Shown: positions 1-9,646, counted from the first letter of the stretch. The stretch: DNA of 64,000 bases from JBFGFX01 sp965232455 (GCA_965232455.1 OZ246981.1:1550001-1614000); one strand, 5' to 3'. Numbers and translations: made by a program. The notes: generated by a model not told the origin, from the sequence alone.

Positions 1-283
1 CCTGGGCACGTAACGGACTCGCGGCGTCGGGCAGCAGTCCGGCATGCGGATGCCGTTCCGCGAGGGTCAGCAGGATTGCAGAGGACTCCGTCAGTACCTC
101 GCCTTCCGCGGTTACCAGGGTCGGCAGCTTCCGCTGCGCATTGACGGTCCGATAGTCGTCGGAACGCTGCGCTTCCGCATCGAGAGGCAGCTCACGCAGT
201 TCGGCGGACGCCCCGATCTCGGCCAGCGCAAGCTCGATAATTGCCGAACCGGACCCGACGTCGCCGTACAACACGTAGTTCAT
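1..283 (-). CDS. Glutathione S-transferase, N-terminal part (gene cut by window edge)
   Basis: Reading the reverse strand from the ATG at 281-283 gives an open frame beginning MNYVLYGDVGSGS and running off the left edge. It holds a GST thioredoxin-fold N-terminal domain, including the typical cis-proline/substrate segment (RKLPTLVTAEG) followed by ESSAILLTLAE, the glutathione gamma-glutamyl contact region. About 94 residues are present; the helical C-terminal domain lies outside the window. GSTs conjugate or reduce substrates with glutathione in the cytoplasm. The specific class cannot be told from this part. The gene is divergent from the phosphatase at 499, so 284-498 should hold both promoters. 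Confidence 0.75.
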   Translation of the reverse strand, partial: MNYVLYGDVGSGSAIIELALAEIGASAELRELPLDAEAQRSDDYRTVNAQRKLPTLVTAEGEVLTESSAILLTLAERHPHAGLLPDAASPLRAQ

Positions 284-498
284 AGGGTGATGATACGAAA
301 AGGCCGGAACGCTGAACCTGCACAATTCCGGCCTATGTACCCCGTAGCAAATCCGCGTCCGCATCCCGGCGGTGACGCGCTATAGTTCGCACGCGGGTTT
401 GCAAACGGCGATGCGCCAACGCGCTTTCATCGATCAGTAATCTGCGTTTCTTACAGTCGCCCATCAGCAAACGGTTTTCCGCCAAAGGGAGATTCAAG

Positions 499-2172
499 AT
501 GGCAACGAAGCTCAGCCGACGCCAAGCCCTGCTGGGGATGTCCTCCAGTTTGTTGTTACCGGCCGGCTGCGGCGCGCCACTGCTACGCGACGGACAACGC
601 GGGAACGCGGTGTTTGCGCACGGGGTCGCCAGCGGCGACCCGGGGCACTCCAGCGTCGTGCTGTGGACGCGCGTCAGCGGCGCGGAGGAACGGGTTGCGG
701 TCGAATGGGCCGTTGCCGGGGATCCGGACTTCGCCTCCGTCGTCGCGTCGGGGTACGCGACAACGGACTCGGACCGGGACTACACCGTGAAAGTCATCGC
801 AGACGGCCTGCAACCCGGAAACGCTTATTACTTCCGGTTTGCGGCGAACGACGCGCAGTCGCCGGTGGGCAGAACCAGAACACTCCCCCGCGGCAACCTG
901 GATCAACTCGTCATCGCGGTGGCCAGCTGCTCGAACTATCAATTCGGTTTTTTCAACGCCTACGCCGCCATCGCCGACGACCCGGCGGTGGACATCGTCG
1001 TGCATCTTGGCGACTACCTGTATGAATACGACGAGAACACCTACGGCGGCCCGGTCGGCCAGCGTATCGGCAGAACCCACAGCCCCCGTCACGAGATGGT
1101 TTCGCTGCAGGACTACCGGCAGCGTCATGCACAATACAAGGCGGACCCGGATTCGATGGCAATGCATGCGCGCCATCCCCTCGTGGCGACCTGGGACGAC
1201 CATGAGACGACCAACGACCCCTGGACCGGCGGCGCGCAAAACCATCAGCCGGACGAAGGGGACTGGCTCGAGCGGCGGGCGAACTCGCTGCGGGCCTATT
1301 ACGAATGGATGCCGGTGCGTGATCCGGTTGCCGGCGGTTCGCGAGAGGCGCTCTGGCGCCACTACAAGTTCGGCGATCTGGTCAGCCTGATCACGCTGGA
1401 AAGCCGCCACACGGCACGCAGCAAGCAAATCGACCTCGGCGATTACGAGGACAGGCTGACGGACGCCGAATCGGCGGCCGAGTTTTACGACGAGATCGTA
1501 GCCGCGCCGGAACGCAGAATGTTGTCCGCGGACATGGAAGACTTCCTGAAACTCGAACTCACGGAATCGGTCCGGGCGGGTCGGCGTTGGCGGGTCATTG
1601 CGAATCAGACCCTGCTTACCCATATTGTTGCGCCCCGACTGGAGGGTGACCCGGTGATCACTGCGGCGCGCGAAGATCTCTCTGAGAACGGGCGGCGAAT
1701 GCTGGACGATCTGACCGGGTTCGGTAATCTGAAACTGGCCGCGAACATGGACTCATGGGACGGCTACCCGGCTGCGCGTGAGCGCTTTTATCGGATCGCG
1801 GCCGAGTCGAATGCACGAGATCTCCTCGTGATCACCGGCGACACCCATATCTTCTGGCAAAACAAGCTGGCCGACGCCGCCGGACAGCCCATGGGTGTCG
1901 AGCTCGGCACCAGCGCGATCACGTCTCCGCGTGGTCTCTATCAGCTCGGCTCGAAGACAACGGAACGCTTCGACGAGTTGATCGTTCGACAAAACGAATC
2001 GGTGGAATGGATGGACGGCCGTTTTCGCGGCTATATCCGCCTGACGTTGAACGAAAGGAATGCCACCGCCGAGTTCGTCACGATCAGCAACATCGAATCG
2101 TACGACTATGCGGTGCGCACCCTGCGAACCTCCAGAATCGTCAGAACGGACGGCACGCTCGAGTACGCCTGA
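499..2172 (+). CDS. phoD: PhoD-like alkaline phosphatase/phosphodiesterase, Tat-exported
   Basis: A 557-residue protein with a twin-arginine signal (SRRQALLG at residues 6-13, hydrophobic stretch, Cys at 24 in a poor lipobox context). An N-terminal PhoD domain follows (FAHGVASGDP, VVLWTRV). The catalytic metallophosphatase core carries the metal-binding motifs CSNYQFGFFNAY, HLGDYLYEYDE, WDDHETTND and ITGDTHIFWQ. PhoD enzymes use Fe/Ca to hydrolyse phosphomonoesters or diesters in the periplasm or on the cell surface. Length and motif order are normal for the family. The ATG at 499 follows GGGAG (488-492). It converges with the DUF2834 gene only 30 bp downstream. The family is clear; the substrate is not. 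Confidence 0.9.
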   Translation: MATKLSRRQALLGMSSSLLLPAGCGAPLLRDGQRGNAVFAHGVASGDPGHSSVVLWTRVSGAEERVAVEWAVAGDPDFASVVASGYATTDSDRDYTVKVIADGLQPGNAYYFRFAANDAQSPVGRTRTLPRGNLDQLVIAVASCSNYQFGFFNAYAAIADDPAVDIVVHLGDYLYEYDENTYGGPVGQRIGRTHSPRHEMVSLQDYRQRHAQYKADPDSMAMHARHPLVATWDDHETTNDPWTGGAQNHQPDEGDWLERRANSLRAYYEWMPVRDPVAGGSREALWRHYKFGDLVSLITLESRHTARSKQIDLGDYEDRLTDAESAAEFYDEIVAAPERRMLSADMEDFLKLELTESVRAGRRWRVIANQTLLTHIVAPRLEGDPVITAAREDLSENGRRMLDDLTGFGNLKLAANMDSWDGYPAARERFYRIAAESNARDLLVITGDTHIFWQNKLADAAGQPMGVELGTSAITSPRGLYQLGSKTTERFDELIVRQNESVEWMDGRFRGYIRLTLNERNATAEFVTISNIESYDYAVRTLRTSRIVRTDGTLEYA

Positions 2173-2202
2173 TACCGACCGCTCGGGCGAAGCGCTTGCC
2201 CG

Positions 2203-2523
2203 TCACCCGGTGGCATTCACCGGCTGCAGCGCCCGCTCCCGCCAGTAGAGGTATGCCGGCAGCGCGCAGGAAAGGCCGATCAGCAGATTGATCGCAATGA
2301 ACGGCCAGGGATTCGGACTGCCCTCGTCCGCCTGGAACATCAACAACCAGAATACGAGCGACGAAATCAGCAAATCCGCGGTAAAACCCGATGCCGCGGG
2401 GGTCGCGAACACCGCGGCCAGGAACGCGGTTAACGCCAGTCCCTCGGCGGCAAAGTGCTGCATAAAGAAAAAATAGGGTATCACCGCCCCGACAATGGCC
2501 AGAATCAGATACAGGTTGCGCAT
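2203..2523 (-). CDS. DUF2834 small membrane protein
   Basis: About 106 residues starting MRNLYLILAIVG. I chose this ATG (2521-2523) because TAAGGAGAG lies just upstream; a longer frame to 2550 has no comparable site. Three hydrophobic segments are visible (residues 1-20, about 30-50 and 75-95). Motifs typical of DUF2834 are present: an aromatic PYFFF near the first helix, FTADLLISSLVFWLLMF, and NPWPFIAINLLIGLSCALPAYLYWRE. The function of the family is unknown. It sits alone between two convergent or divergent neighbours, with no operon partner. Confidence 0.8.
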   Translation of the reverse strand: MRNLYLILAIVGAVIPYFFFMQHFAAEGLALTAFLAAVFATPAASGFTADLLISSLVFWLLMFQADEGSPNPWPFIAINLLIGLSCALPAYLYWRERALQPVNATG

Positions 2524-2675
2524 GAGCTCTCTCCTTAGTCGCCGGGCCAATTCTGAACCCGCGAAGTCACCGGCTCAATTACTCGGCAGGTAATGCGGGG
2601 ACAACAGCGCAGCAGGCCGGTGTCAGGGTCGCAAACGTTATAATGACGGGCAGGTTCAGTCCACGAGGGGCCGAA

Positions 2676-4118
2676 ATGGCCGCAAACAGAGCCCTCGCAC
2701 TCGTCGTTTTGTGGCTGGCGGCGTCTTTGTCGCCGGCGCCGGGCCGGGAGCTGGCATTGACCCCGTGCCAGTTCGAGGATGTGCCCGGCGACGTCGCCTG
2801 CGGCATTCTCGCCGTGTACGAAAATCGGAGTACGCAGCGAGGCCGACAACTCGACCTCCACGTACGATACGCTCATGCGCGCGAAAATCGCGCCAACGCG
2901 GAGCCGATTTTCGTGCTCGCCGGCGGTCCGGGACAGTCGGCCGTGGATCTCATGACGCGGCCGACGTTACAGTACCTGTGGAAAGAACATGACGCGGTGT
3001 TCATCGACGTCCGCGGAACGGGATTCTCGAATCCGCTGCATTGCCCGTACGTTGGCGACCCGTCGGAATTACAGACGTACGCCAATCCGCCTTTCCTGCT
3101 CGAACGCTTCGCTCGCTGTCGCGACGAGCTGGCGGAACGAGCGGACCTTACGCAGTACACGACGGACAATATCGTCGAAGACATGGAGCAGGTCCGGCGG
3201 GCGCTCGGGATAAAGCGTCTGCAACTATTCGCGGGGTCCTACGGAACCCGTCCCGCGCTTCATTACATCCGGAAGTACGGAGAACGCGTCAGAGCGGCGT
3301 ACATCCGCGGTTTCTCTCCGCCGAACGCAATGGCCGTTGCCCGGCTCGCTCCGGATACCGACGTATTTCTCGAGAAGCTTGCCGATGACTGCCGCAGCGA
3401 CGCGGCATGCAACGAGGCGTTTCCGGATTTTCGCTCGAAACTGGATGCGGTTGCGGCTACCTTCGCCGATCGTGAAATCACCGTGTCGCTGCCCAACCCG
3501 GAACGCGGCGGCGCCACCGAAGCGGTTCGCTTGAACGAAGGCGGATTCAAGTCCCACGTTCGCTATTCCCTCTATTACGCAACGCAGCGAAATCTGCTCC
3601 CAGCAGCGATCGAGGCCGCCGCCAACGGCGACTACGACGGCATCGCGCGGGCGATTGTCGCGCGCGGCCGGATTTCGTCGCGGCTGGTCTATTCGGGAAC
3701 CTGGGCATCGGTCAAGTGTACCGAGGAACTGCCTTACGTCGATCGCGACGCCGCGTTTCGCGCCGCCGAGGGGACGTTCATGGGCACGATGCGCATCGAA
3801 CAGGAGTTTGCCATCTGCGACATCTGGCCGCGAGGCGCCGTTCCCGCGGGTTTTCACGCACCCGTGACGAGTGACGTACCTCTGCTGATCGTGACCGGCG
3901 AAAACGATGCGGCGTCGCCTCCGTATCTCGCGGAATTCTCCGCAAAATTTCTTTCGCGGGCCAGATTCGTACTGGCTTCGGTGCAAGGACATGCGCTTTC
4001 CGTCAACCGCGCATGCGTCGAACGAGTGGCTCTCGAGTTCTATCGCCGGGGAGAAACCCGCGGCCTGGACGTGTCGTGTCTCGAAAGGAGCGAACTACCC
4101 TCTTTCTCGCTGGGGTGA
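2676..4118 (+). CDS. Secreted alpha/beta hydrolase, TAP-like (tripeptidyl/proline-iminopeptidase type)
   Basis: About 480 residues with a signal peptide (MAANRALALVVLWLAASLSPAPGRE). The ATG at 2676 has GAGGGG upstream and is preferred over the in-frame ATG at 2643. The fold is an alpha/beta hydrolase: oxyanion segment LAGGPGQSAVDL, nucleophile elbow FAGSYGTRPAL (Gly-x-Ser-x-Gly type), and a C-terminal TAP-like domain with VTGENDAASPP (acid) and VQGHALSVNRAC (His). Several paired cysteines suggest disulphides, fitting an exported protein. Family members are secreted aminopeptidases or esterases; the substrate here is unknown. It converges on the serine hydrolase at 4190. Confidence 0.8.
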   Translation: MAANRALALVVLWLAASLSPAPGRELALTPCQFEDVPGDVACGILAVYENRSTQRGRQLDLHVRYAHARENRANAEPIFVLAGGPGQSAVDLMTRPTLQYLWKEHDAVFIDVRGTGFSNPLHCPYVGDPSELQTYANPPFLLERFARCRDELAERADLTQYTTDNIVEDMEQVRRALGIKRLQLFAGSYGTRPALHYIRKYGERVRAAYIRGFSPPNAMAVARLAPDTDVFLEKLADDCRSDAACNEAFPDFRSKLDAVAATFADREITVSLPNPERGGATEAVRLNEGGFKSHVRYSLYYATQRNLLPAAIEAAANGDYDGIARAIVARGRISSRLVYSGTWASVKCTEELPYVDRDAAFRAAEGTFMGTMRIEQEFAICDIWPRGAVPAGFHAPVTSDVPLLIVTGENDAASPPYLAEFSAKFLSRARFVLASVQGHALSVNRACVERVALEFYRRGETRGLDVSCLERSELPSFSLG

Positions 4119-4153
4119 CGGATCCGGTGGATGCGAACCCGACGACGAGGACC

Positions 4154-4173
4154 GCCCGCGAATAACCGCGGGC
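4154..4173. terminator. Hairpin between convergent genes, possible bidirectional terminator
   Basis: GCCCGCG (4154-4160), six-base loop, CGCGGGC (4167-4173), lying in the 71-bp gap between two convergent genes. There is no strong T-run on either side, so termination is inferred from position and structure only. Confidence 0.35.
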
Positions 4174-4189
4174 AACGGCGAGAAGGACA

Positions 4190-5647
4190 CTAGCGCGTCT
4201 TGTGATAGACGTAACGGCCGATCAACACCGACACCGCGCCGTCGTCCGCCGCGCGGAAACTGACCGGTGACTTGCGACCGTCGCTGAGCGTATAAAATTC
4301 GAGGTTTCTGTAGCTCGGGTCGTCCGGTATCAGCGGGGTCCGATCGTCCTCGCGTTGCAGGTAGAGCATTCCGCCTTCTTTGATGACGCTGAGCGTTTGG
4401 ACGTTCCGATAGTTGGCGTAGTCGCCAATGAGGTGCTGCATGCGGGACTTGACCCCGAAAGCGGGGACGGCGGTATCCGGGTCCCGGCCCATCAGAATCG
4501 CGAGGACCGACTCGGCGATCGGCGCGTAACTCATCCCGCTGGCGTTGCCCATCATCACGACACCGATACTACGAGCGGGAACCAGCGCCATGTACGCCGT
4601 CGAAACCGAGATCGAACCGCCGTGATCGATCATCTTCTCTCCCAGAAAATCCGGCGTGACGCCGAGACCGTAGCCATAGCCGGTCGTGCCGTAATACCCG
4701 TCGGGCTCACGAATCTGCAGCGTCTGCATGGCGCGCATCGAGCGCCTGCCGACGAGCCGGCCGCCGGGATACTCGCCCTGCTCGATCAACATGTTCATGT
4801 AACGTGTCATTTCGTTGACCGAACTCGCGATGCCGCCGGCGGCGGACAGGAAGCTGAAATCGCCGATGCCGGCAGGATTCGGATACGGGAAGCCGGTCGC
4901 CTCCGGCCCGTCCGGTCCGCGCCGGTGCGGAATCAGGTGGTCGGCATCGGCGTTGAGCCGGTCCACGTCGAAGGTGCTGCGCTGCATCCCCAGCGGCCGC
5001 ATGACGTTTTGGGTCACGTACTCATGAAACGCCATTCCGGACACCTTCTGCACAATCGCGCCGAGCATGCGCCAGGCGGCATTGTTGTAGAAGAAATGTT
5101 CTCCGGGTGAAAAGACGACTTCCCCGTGAGCGCCGTTGACGAACCGGAAAAAATCGTCCGCACTGCTCATCGGCACGCCGGTGTCTTCACCCAGACCGCG
5201 CGATATCAACACCGATGACGTGGCAAGGTTCGGAAAGCCGGGGCTGTGCGTCAGGAAGTGGCGGATGAGGATGGGTTCGTTACCGCGGCCCAGCTCGAAC
5301 GGCAGGTGCTTGGCGACCGGATCGTCGAGACTCAGTTTTCCCTCTTCCGCAAGCTTGAGGATCGCGATGGCCACGAAACTCTTGGTGATGCTGCCGATGC
5401 CGAACAAGGTATCCGGGGTGGCGGGCAGATTGTTTGCCGGGTCGCGCGCGCCAAACGCGTCGGCGTAGACGGTCTCGCCGTCTCTGACGACAGCGATTGC
5501 GAAGCCCGGCATGCGTGCCTCGCGCATCAGTTCCGGTACGTTTGCCTCGACCCAGTCGCGTACGGCGTCGTCGTGCTGATCGGCCGCCGCCGAAGCGCCG
5601 GCGATGCCGCCCGCGACCACGAGGACGCAGAGCCAAACCGTTTTCAC
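4190..5647 (-). CDS. Exported serine hydrolase of the beta-lactamase/penicillin-binding class C type
   Basis: About 485 residues. I chose the GTG at 5645-5647 (reads MKTVWLCVLVVAGG) because AGGAG precedes it by seven bases and it gives a clean signal peptide ending ASA-A. Catalytic motifs of the class C fold are visible: SITK (SxxK), YNNA (YxN) and a third-motif equivalent DHGGSISV. The remainder carries the usual esterase/peptidase insertions and a C-terminal lipocalin-like tail. Family members hydrolyse esters, amides or D-amino-acid peptides in the periplasm. An M20 peptidase lies 60 bp upstream on the same strand, so the two may be co-transcribed. Confidence 0.85.
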   Translation of the reverse strand: MKTVWLCVLVVAGGIAGASAAADQHDDAVRDWVEANVPELMREARMPGFAIAVVRDGETVYADAFGARDPANNLPATPDTLFGIGSITKSFVAIAILKLAEEGKLSLDDPVAKHLPFELGRGNEPILIRHFLTHSPGFPNLATSSVLISRGLGEDTGVPMSSADDFFRFVNGAHGEVVFSPGEHFFYNNAAWRMLGAIVQKVSGMAFHEYVTQNVMRPLGMQRSTFDVDRLNADADHLIPHRRGPDGPEATGFPYPNPAGIGDFSFLSAAGGIASSVNEMTRYMNMLIEQGEYPGGRLVGRRSMRAMQTLQIREPDGYYGTTGYGYGLGVTPDFLGEKMIDHGGSISVSTAYMALVPARSIGVVMMGNASGMSYAPIAESVLAILMGRDPDTAVPAFGVKSRMQHLIGDYANYRNVQTLSVIKEGGMLYLQREDDRTPLIPDDPSYRNLEFYTLSDGRKSPVSFRAADDGAVSVLIGRYVYHKTR

Positions 5648-5707
5648 GAGCACACTCCTACCATTACAAATCACATCAGTAATTTTTTACAAGGTTATGA
5701 TTCTTAA

Positions 5708-7024
5708 CTAATTAATAAACCCAGCCTCCGCCAGCAACGTCAGCAGCCCGATCTGTATACCGACGTGCCCGTCAACGTTCTGCCACCACTCGGTCAACGC
5801 ATGCGCGTCCCCGCCGACGCCGCCCCGACTCATCGTCACGGCAGGTATGCCCAGGGAGATCGGCAGGTTGGCGTCGGTGGAGGAAATCATCAGATTCGGC
5901 TCGATGCCAAACGACATCGTAGCCGCCAGCGCTCGTTGCACGAGCGGTGACCAGATGTCGCCCTTGGCCGCCGGACGCGTGCCGACGCGTTCGACGTCAA
6001 CGGTCAGCGGCGCGTTCTCCGAACGCCCCTCGTTCTCCTCCTGAAGCGCCTGCTCGACCGCCGCTTTCAGGATCGTGTCGATGGCGTCGATCCTGCTCTG
6101 ATCGCCGGAGCGAATGTCGACCTCCGCCCAGGACTCGAACGGCACGGAGTTGATGGACGTGCCGCCGCCCATGCGGCCGACGTTGTAACTGGATTTCTCA
6201 CCGGTCGAGGTCACCGTCGGCGCGTTCTGGTCGAAGAGCGCCAGGGCTCTCGCCATCGCGTGGTGCGGATTCGCCGTTCCGAAGGCGCCCCAGGAATGGC
6301 CGCCCGGTCCCCGGAACGTGATTCTGTAACGATGCGAACCGACGCCGCCGAAGACGATCCGGCTCGATTCGCCGCCGTCAACCGCGATCAGTGTATCGAT
6401 CGTGGGCGCGCCATCGCGGAACAGGTGTTTCACGCCGCGCAGATCGCCCAGTCCCTCTTCGCCCACGTTGCCGATGAAAAGCACGTCGGCGTCCGTCTGG
6501 ATGTCCGCGTGCTCCATCGCCCGCAGCACGCCGAGCACGGTGATCAGCCCGCGCGTGTTGTCGCCGATGCCCGGCGCGTACATTTTCTCGTCGTCGAAAC
6601 GCACGGTCACGTCGGTTTCCTCGGGAAAGACGGTGTCGAGGTGCGCGCTGTACGCCACGACCCGGTCACCGCTACGGCCGGGGCGCCTGCCGATCGCATT
6701 GCCGACCTCGTCGATCCTGACGTCGGTAAGGCCGGCCTCGCGGAGCATCTCGGCAAACCGCGCCGCACGCTTTTCTTCCTTGAACGGCGGCGCGGGAATC
6801 TCGGTGAGCTCGATCAGCTCCTCGCGATGCCGGGGCTCCAGCGCGAGAATATGCTGCATACCCGCCTGCACCCGGTCGTTGTCGCGCAGAGCGGCCATCT
6901 CGTCGAGATAGGCTAGCCCGACGTCCGGCGCCGCCACCTCCTGCGCGGTCACCAGCGAAGCCAGCAACAGGCAGGGAGCCAGTGAAGTCGGGGCGACGAG
7001 GCGCCTCTTGAGATTCTGCTTCAT
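5708..7024 (-). CDS. Exported M20-family metallopeptidase
   Basis: A 438-residue protein starting MKQNLKRRLVAPTSLAP with a signal peptide ending before QEVAAPD. Zinc-ligand motifs of M20 are in order: AYSAHLDTVFP (His, then Asp of HxD), GIGDNTRG (bridging Asp), IGNVGEEG (catalytic Glu-Glu), and a C-terminal SRGGVGGDAHALTEWW with the last His. The dimerisation domain starts near FGGVGSHRYRITFRGPGGHSW. It is closest in look to the peptidase T/tripeptidase branch. It probably trims short peptides in the periplasm. It is flanked on the same strand by the serine hydrolase (downstream) and the CapA-like protein (upstream, 69 bp). Confidence 0.87.
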   Translation of the reverse strand: MKQNLKRRLVAPTSLAPCLLLASLVTAQEVAAPDVGLAYLDEMAALRDNDRVQAGMQHILALEPRHREELIELTEIPAPPFKEEKRAARFAEMLREAGLTDVRIDEVGNAIGRRPGRSGDRVVAYSAHLDTVFPEETDVTVRFDDEKMYAPGIGDNTRGLITVLGVLRAMEHADIQTDADVLFIGNVGEEGLGDLRGVKHLFRDGAPTIDTLIAVDGGESSRIVFGGVGSHRYRITFRGPGGHSWGAFGTANPHHAMARALALFDQNAPTVTSTGEKSSYNVGRMGGGTSINSVPFESWAEVDIRSGDQSRIDAIDTILKAAVEQALQEENEGRSENAPLTVDVERVGTRPAAKGDIWSPLVQRALAATMSFGIEPNLMISSTDANLPISLGIPAVTMSRGGVGGDAHALTEWWQNVDGHVGIQIGLLTLLAEAGFIN

Positions 7025-7093
7025 GCTTTTCCTTTCTCAGGTAACTGGGTGTTGTTGAATGCTGCGGATCGAGATCGCTAGGACCCGTTGACG

Positions 7094-8485
7094 CTAGTCG
7101 AGTTTCAAATAGCCGACGCCGCGCCGCATTTCGATGTCCGCGCCAAAAGGCGCCGAGCGCTCGCGCAGATCGTTGATGATCTTCTCGGCGAGATCGCCCG
7201 TTGCAAGCAGCGGCCGGCCACGGACCTGCCGGGGCAGGCCGTGACCCAGCGTAATCGGATGCAGGGCCATTTCCCTGAGCGTTTCGCCGCGGAACACCGG
7301 CACGGCGACGACCGCTTCCCAGATCTCGGGATTCGCGGGGAAGCCCTCGGTATCGTTCTTGTAGCGCTTGTCGTTGAAATCGGCGACGTGCGCATGCTCG
7401 CCGAGTTCGTAACGATCGTAGTTACCCGTCGGCAGCCGCAGCAGAGTCTCGTTCTGAAACAGGAAGTCGCCGAGGCTGTACAGGATCGGCTTGCCGGCAT
7501 ATAGCTCGATGCCGCGCAGCACGTGCGGACCGTGACCGACAAAAACGTCCGCGCCGGCGTCGATCATGGCGTGGGCAAAGGGCTGCAGGAACTCCGCCGG
7601 CACTTCACGCCGCCCCAGCTGTTCGTGTGCGTGGATCGTCACGATGACGTAGTCCGCAAGCCGGCTCGCATTGCTGACGACCGCCGCGATGGCGTCCACG
7701 TCGCTCTGATTGGCTTTGGTGCGGATCGTCGCGACGTCGCCGGGCGCAAACCACTGCCGGAAGAGGCGAAACTCCCCGGGACGGTTTTCCTCGGTGCCGG
7801 TCGGATTGCCGTCCTGGTCGGTGAACAGCCCGAGCGCCTCGCCGACGCTGCGCATGGCCGCAAACTCGGTCGGCGGCAGTTCATAGGTGGTCGAGATGCG
7901 CAGCGGGTTCAGGCCCGGGCGCGCCGGAATGTTGTCCCGGGAGTGCCCGGCGGCCATGTGCGGCCGGTACGAAGAGGCCACGGAAATCAGCGCGACGCGG
8001 GCTTTTGCCGTCTCCAGAAACTTCGCCTCGCGCGCCTCGGCCAGGCTGTTGCCGGCGCCGGCACCAATCAAACCGGCCTCGCGGACGTGCCGCATCGTCA
8101 GCTGCATGCCCAGCACGCCGTAGTCGCCGGTATGGTTGTTGGCCAGAGAAACGAGGTCGAAACCGGCCCACGTCAGCTCTCCGGCGAGCTTGGGGTCGGC
8201 GCGCATCCAGGTGCCGCCGCTTTCCGCCATCGGATGAGGCTCGTAGTCGTGGAACAGTACTTCCAGGTTGGTAAACGCCACGTCCGCGGAGCGAATCAGG
8301 TCGATCATCTTGAGGAACTCGGGCTCCTCGTACACCGACAACGGCCGCGTGATGATCGAATCGCCGGTCAGCGCCATGCTGAAGTCGGTGTCGGCGAGCT
8401 GATGCTGCGCGCGAGCCGTTGAAGCCAGTGTTGTACAGGCGACGAGCGCAGCCGCCGCGGCGAGTACGGGAACTCGACTGATCAT
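7094..8485 (-). CDS. CapA-like metallophosphoesterase, exported
   Basis: About 463 residues. Start MISRVPVLAAAAALVAC is chosen because GGGGAGGAC lies just upstream of the ATG at 8483-8485. A signal peptide ends at ARAQ. The CapA/PgsA-type metallophosphoesterase motifs are visible: LTGDSIITRP, FTNLEVLFHDYE, SLANNHTGDYG, VTIHAHEQ, FVGHGPHVLRG and YSLGDFLFQN. Family members act in poly-gamma-glutamate or capsule anchoring or as phosphoesterases. Here there are no capsule genes nearby, so a capsule role is not supported. The long insertions (about residues 150-250) are usual for the free-standing CapA subgroup. Confidence 0.83.
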   Translation of the reverse strand: MISRVPVLAAAAALVACTTLASTARAQHQLADTDFSMALTGDSIITRPLSVYEEPEFLKMIDLIRSADVAFTNLEVLFHDYEPHPMAESGGTWMRADPKLAGELTWAGFDLVSLANNHTGDYGVLGMQLTMRHVREAGLIGAGAGNSLAEAREAKFLETAKARVALISVASSYRPHMAAGHSRDNIPARPGLNPLRISTTYELPPTEFAAMRSVGEALGLFTDQDGNPTGTEENRPGEFRLFRQWFAPGDVATIRTKANQSDVDAIAAVVSNASRLADYVIVTIHAHEQLGRREVPAEFLQPFAHAMIDAGADVFVGHGPHVLRGIELYAGKPILYSLGDFLFQNETLLRLPTGNYDRYELGEHAHVADFNDKRYKNDTEGFPANPEIWEAVVAVPVFRGETLREMALHPITLGHGLPRQVRGRPLLATGDLAEKIINDLRERSAPFGADIEMRRGVGYLKLD

Positions 8486-8692
8486 GATGTCCTCCCCCTC
8501 GATCGCCGGCTTATTGTCTTGGGTTATGAGCAACTAAGGTGGCGCCGGCTCGACAGGCGACATCTTGCGGGATGCCGCAAAATAATTCATCCCTATTCGA
8601 CGCGGCCAGAACGACAGGCGATCACGGCCGGCCGCCTTTTCGAGAACGCAGGTGTCGCACGGCGGGCGAATGCCGGTAAGCGGTGCGGTCTC

Positions 8693-9598
8693 CTAGACGA
8701 ACCCGCGGACCAGCTCCAGCATGCGCCGACGGGTGGCCGCGTCGGGCAGCCGGCCGATGCCGCCGCCGAGATTGTCGACCGCATGCCGCGGATTCGAGGT
8801 CTCGGTGAGCACGCAGTTCACGGCCGGGTGCGACAGAATGAACTTCAGTGAGAACTGCGCCCAGCTCTCGCAGTCGAAATCCGCGGCCCACTCGGGTAGG
8901 GGCCTGTCCCGGACAATCGAAAACCATTGGCCGTTGATGAACGGTCGGTTGGTGATGATCGCGACGCCGTTGTCCCGGGCCATCGGCAGCAGGCGCTCGT
9001 CGGCTTCCGGTTCGAGCATCGAATAATTGACCTGCACGAAATCGACGGCGCCGGCCTCGATCAGGCGCATCATCGGTGCGTGATAGCGCTCCTGATGACG
9101 CGCCACGCCCACGTAACGGGCCAGGCCTTCCTCTTTCAGCCGGCGATAGTCGTCGGCGCGCGACGCATAATCCTCGATATTGCGCGTCAGCAGGAGGTCC
9201 AAAGGCTCTCCTCCCTGCGCCGCGATGACCGCATCGACGTCCCGCCGCGCCGCGGCATCGCTCGTCTCGTCAACGTAAGTTCCGACGAACGTTTGGCGCC
9301 CGGCGTCCAGCTGACGAACGACTTCGGCAATCGTAAACCGGCTGGGGCCGGTCGTGTCGATGTAGGAACCGCCAAACTCGAGAAGGATCTCGACCAGCTC
9401 GCGCGAGAGCGCCATGTCACCGGACGCAAATACCTCCGCGTTGCCCAGCCCGACGATGGGCAGCGTTTCATCGGTACCCGGTATTTCTCGCGCGGTCAAT
9501 CGGTCCTGACCCGCCGCCTTCCTCGAACCCGACAAAGGCAACCACGATGCGGCCGTCACCGACCCGGCAAAACGAATGAAGTCTCTCCGACTGGTCAT
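8693..9598 (-). CDS. Tat-exported aldo/keto-reductase-like protein, catalytic tetrad apparently lost
   Basis: About 301 residues, starting MTSRRDFIRFAGSV, a textbook twin-arginine leader. The TIM-barrel order of aldo/keto reductases is recognisable (GLGNAEVF, YIDTTGPS, YVGVARHQE, VDFVQVNYSMLEPEADERLLPMARDNGVAIITNRP). The family's usual Asp-Tyr-Lys-His tetrad is not evident: the DTAxxYG stretch reads DTTGPSRF, the Lys strand reads TFVGTYVDE and the His strand reads DLLLTRN. It may therefore be a binding or non-redox periplasmic relative. The IS481 element starts about 50 bp upstream and may have separated it from its original promoter. Confidence 0.75.
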   Translation of the reverse strand: MTSRRDFIRFAGSVTAASWLPLSGSRKAAGQDRLTAREIPGTDETLPIVGLGNAEVFASGDMALSRELVEILLEFGGSYIDTTGPSRFTIAEVVRQLDAGRQTFVGTYVDETSDAAARRDVDAVIAAQGGEPLDLLLTRNIEDYASRADDYRRLKEEGLARYVGVARHQERYHAPMMRLIEAGAVDFVQVNYSMLEPEADERLLPMARDNGVAIITNRPFINGQWFSIVRDRPLPEWAADFDCESWAQFSLKFILSHPAVNCVLTETSNPRHAVDNLGGGIGRLPDAATRRRMLELVRGFV

Positions 9599-9646
9599 GA
9601 TCTTGGTCTCAGTGTGGTGACCGGCGCGCCGGCCGTGAGCTACTCG

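Noticed and set aside
583..1623. Long reverse-strand frame across the PhoD gene
   Set aside because: The forward frame has clear PhoD motifs and a Tat signal; this one is Arg/Val-rich with no domain, a usual shadow in GC-rich DNA.
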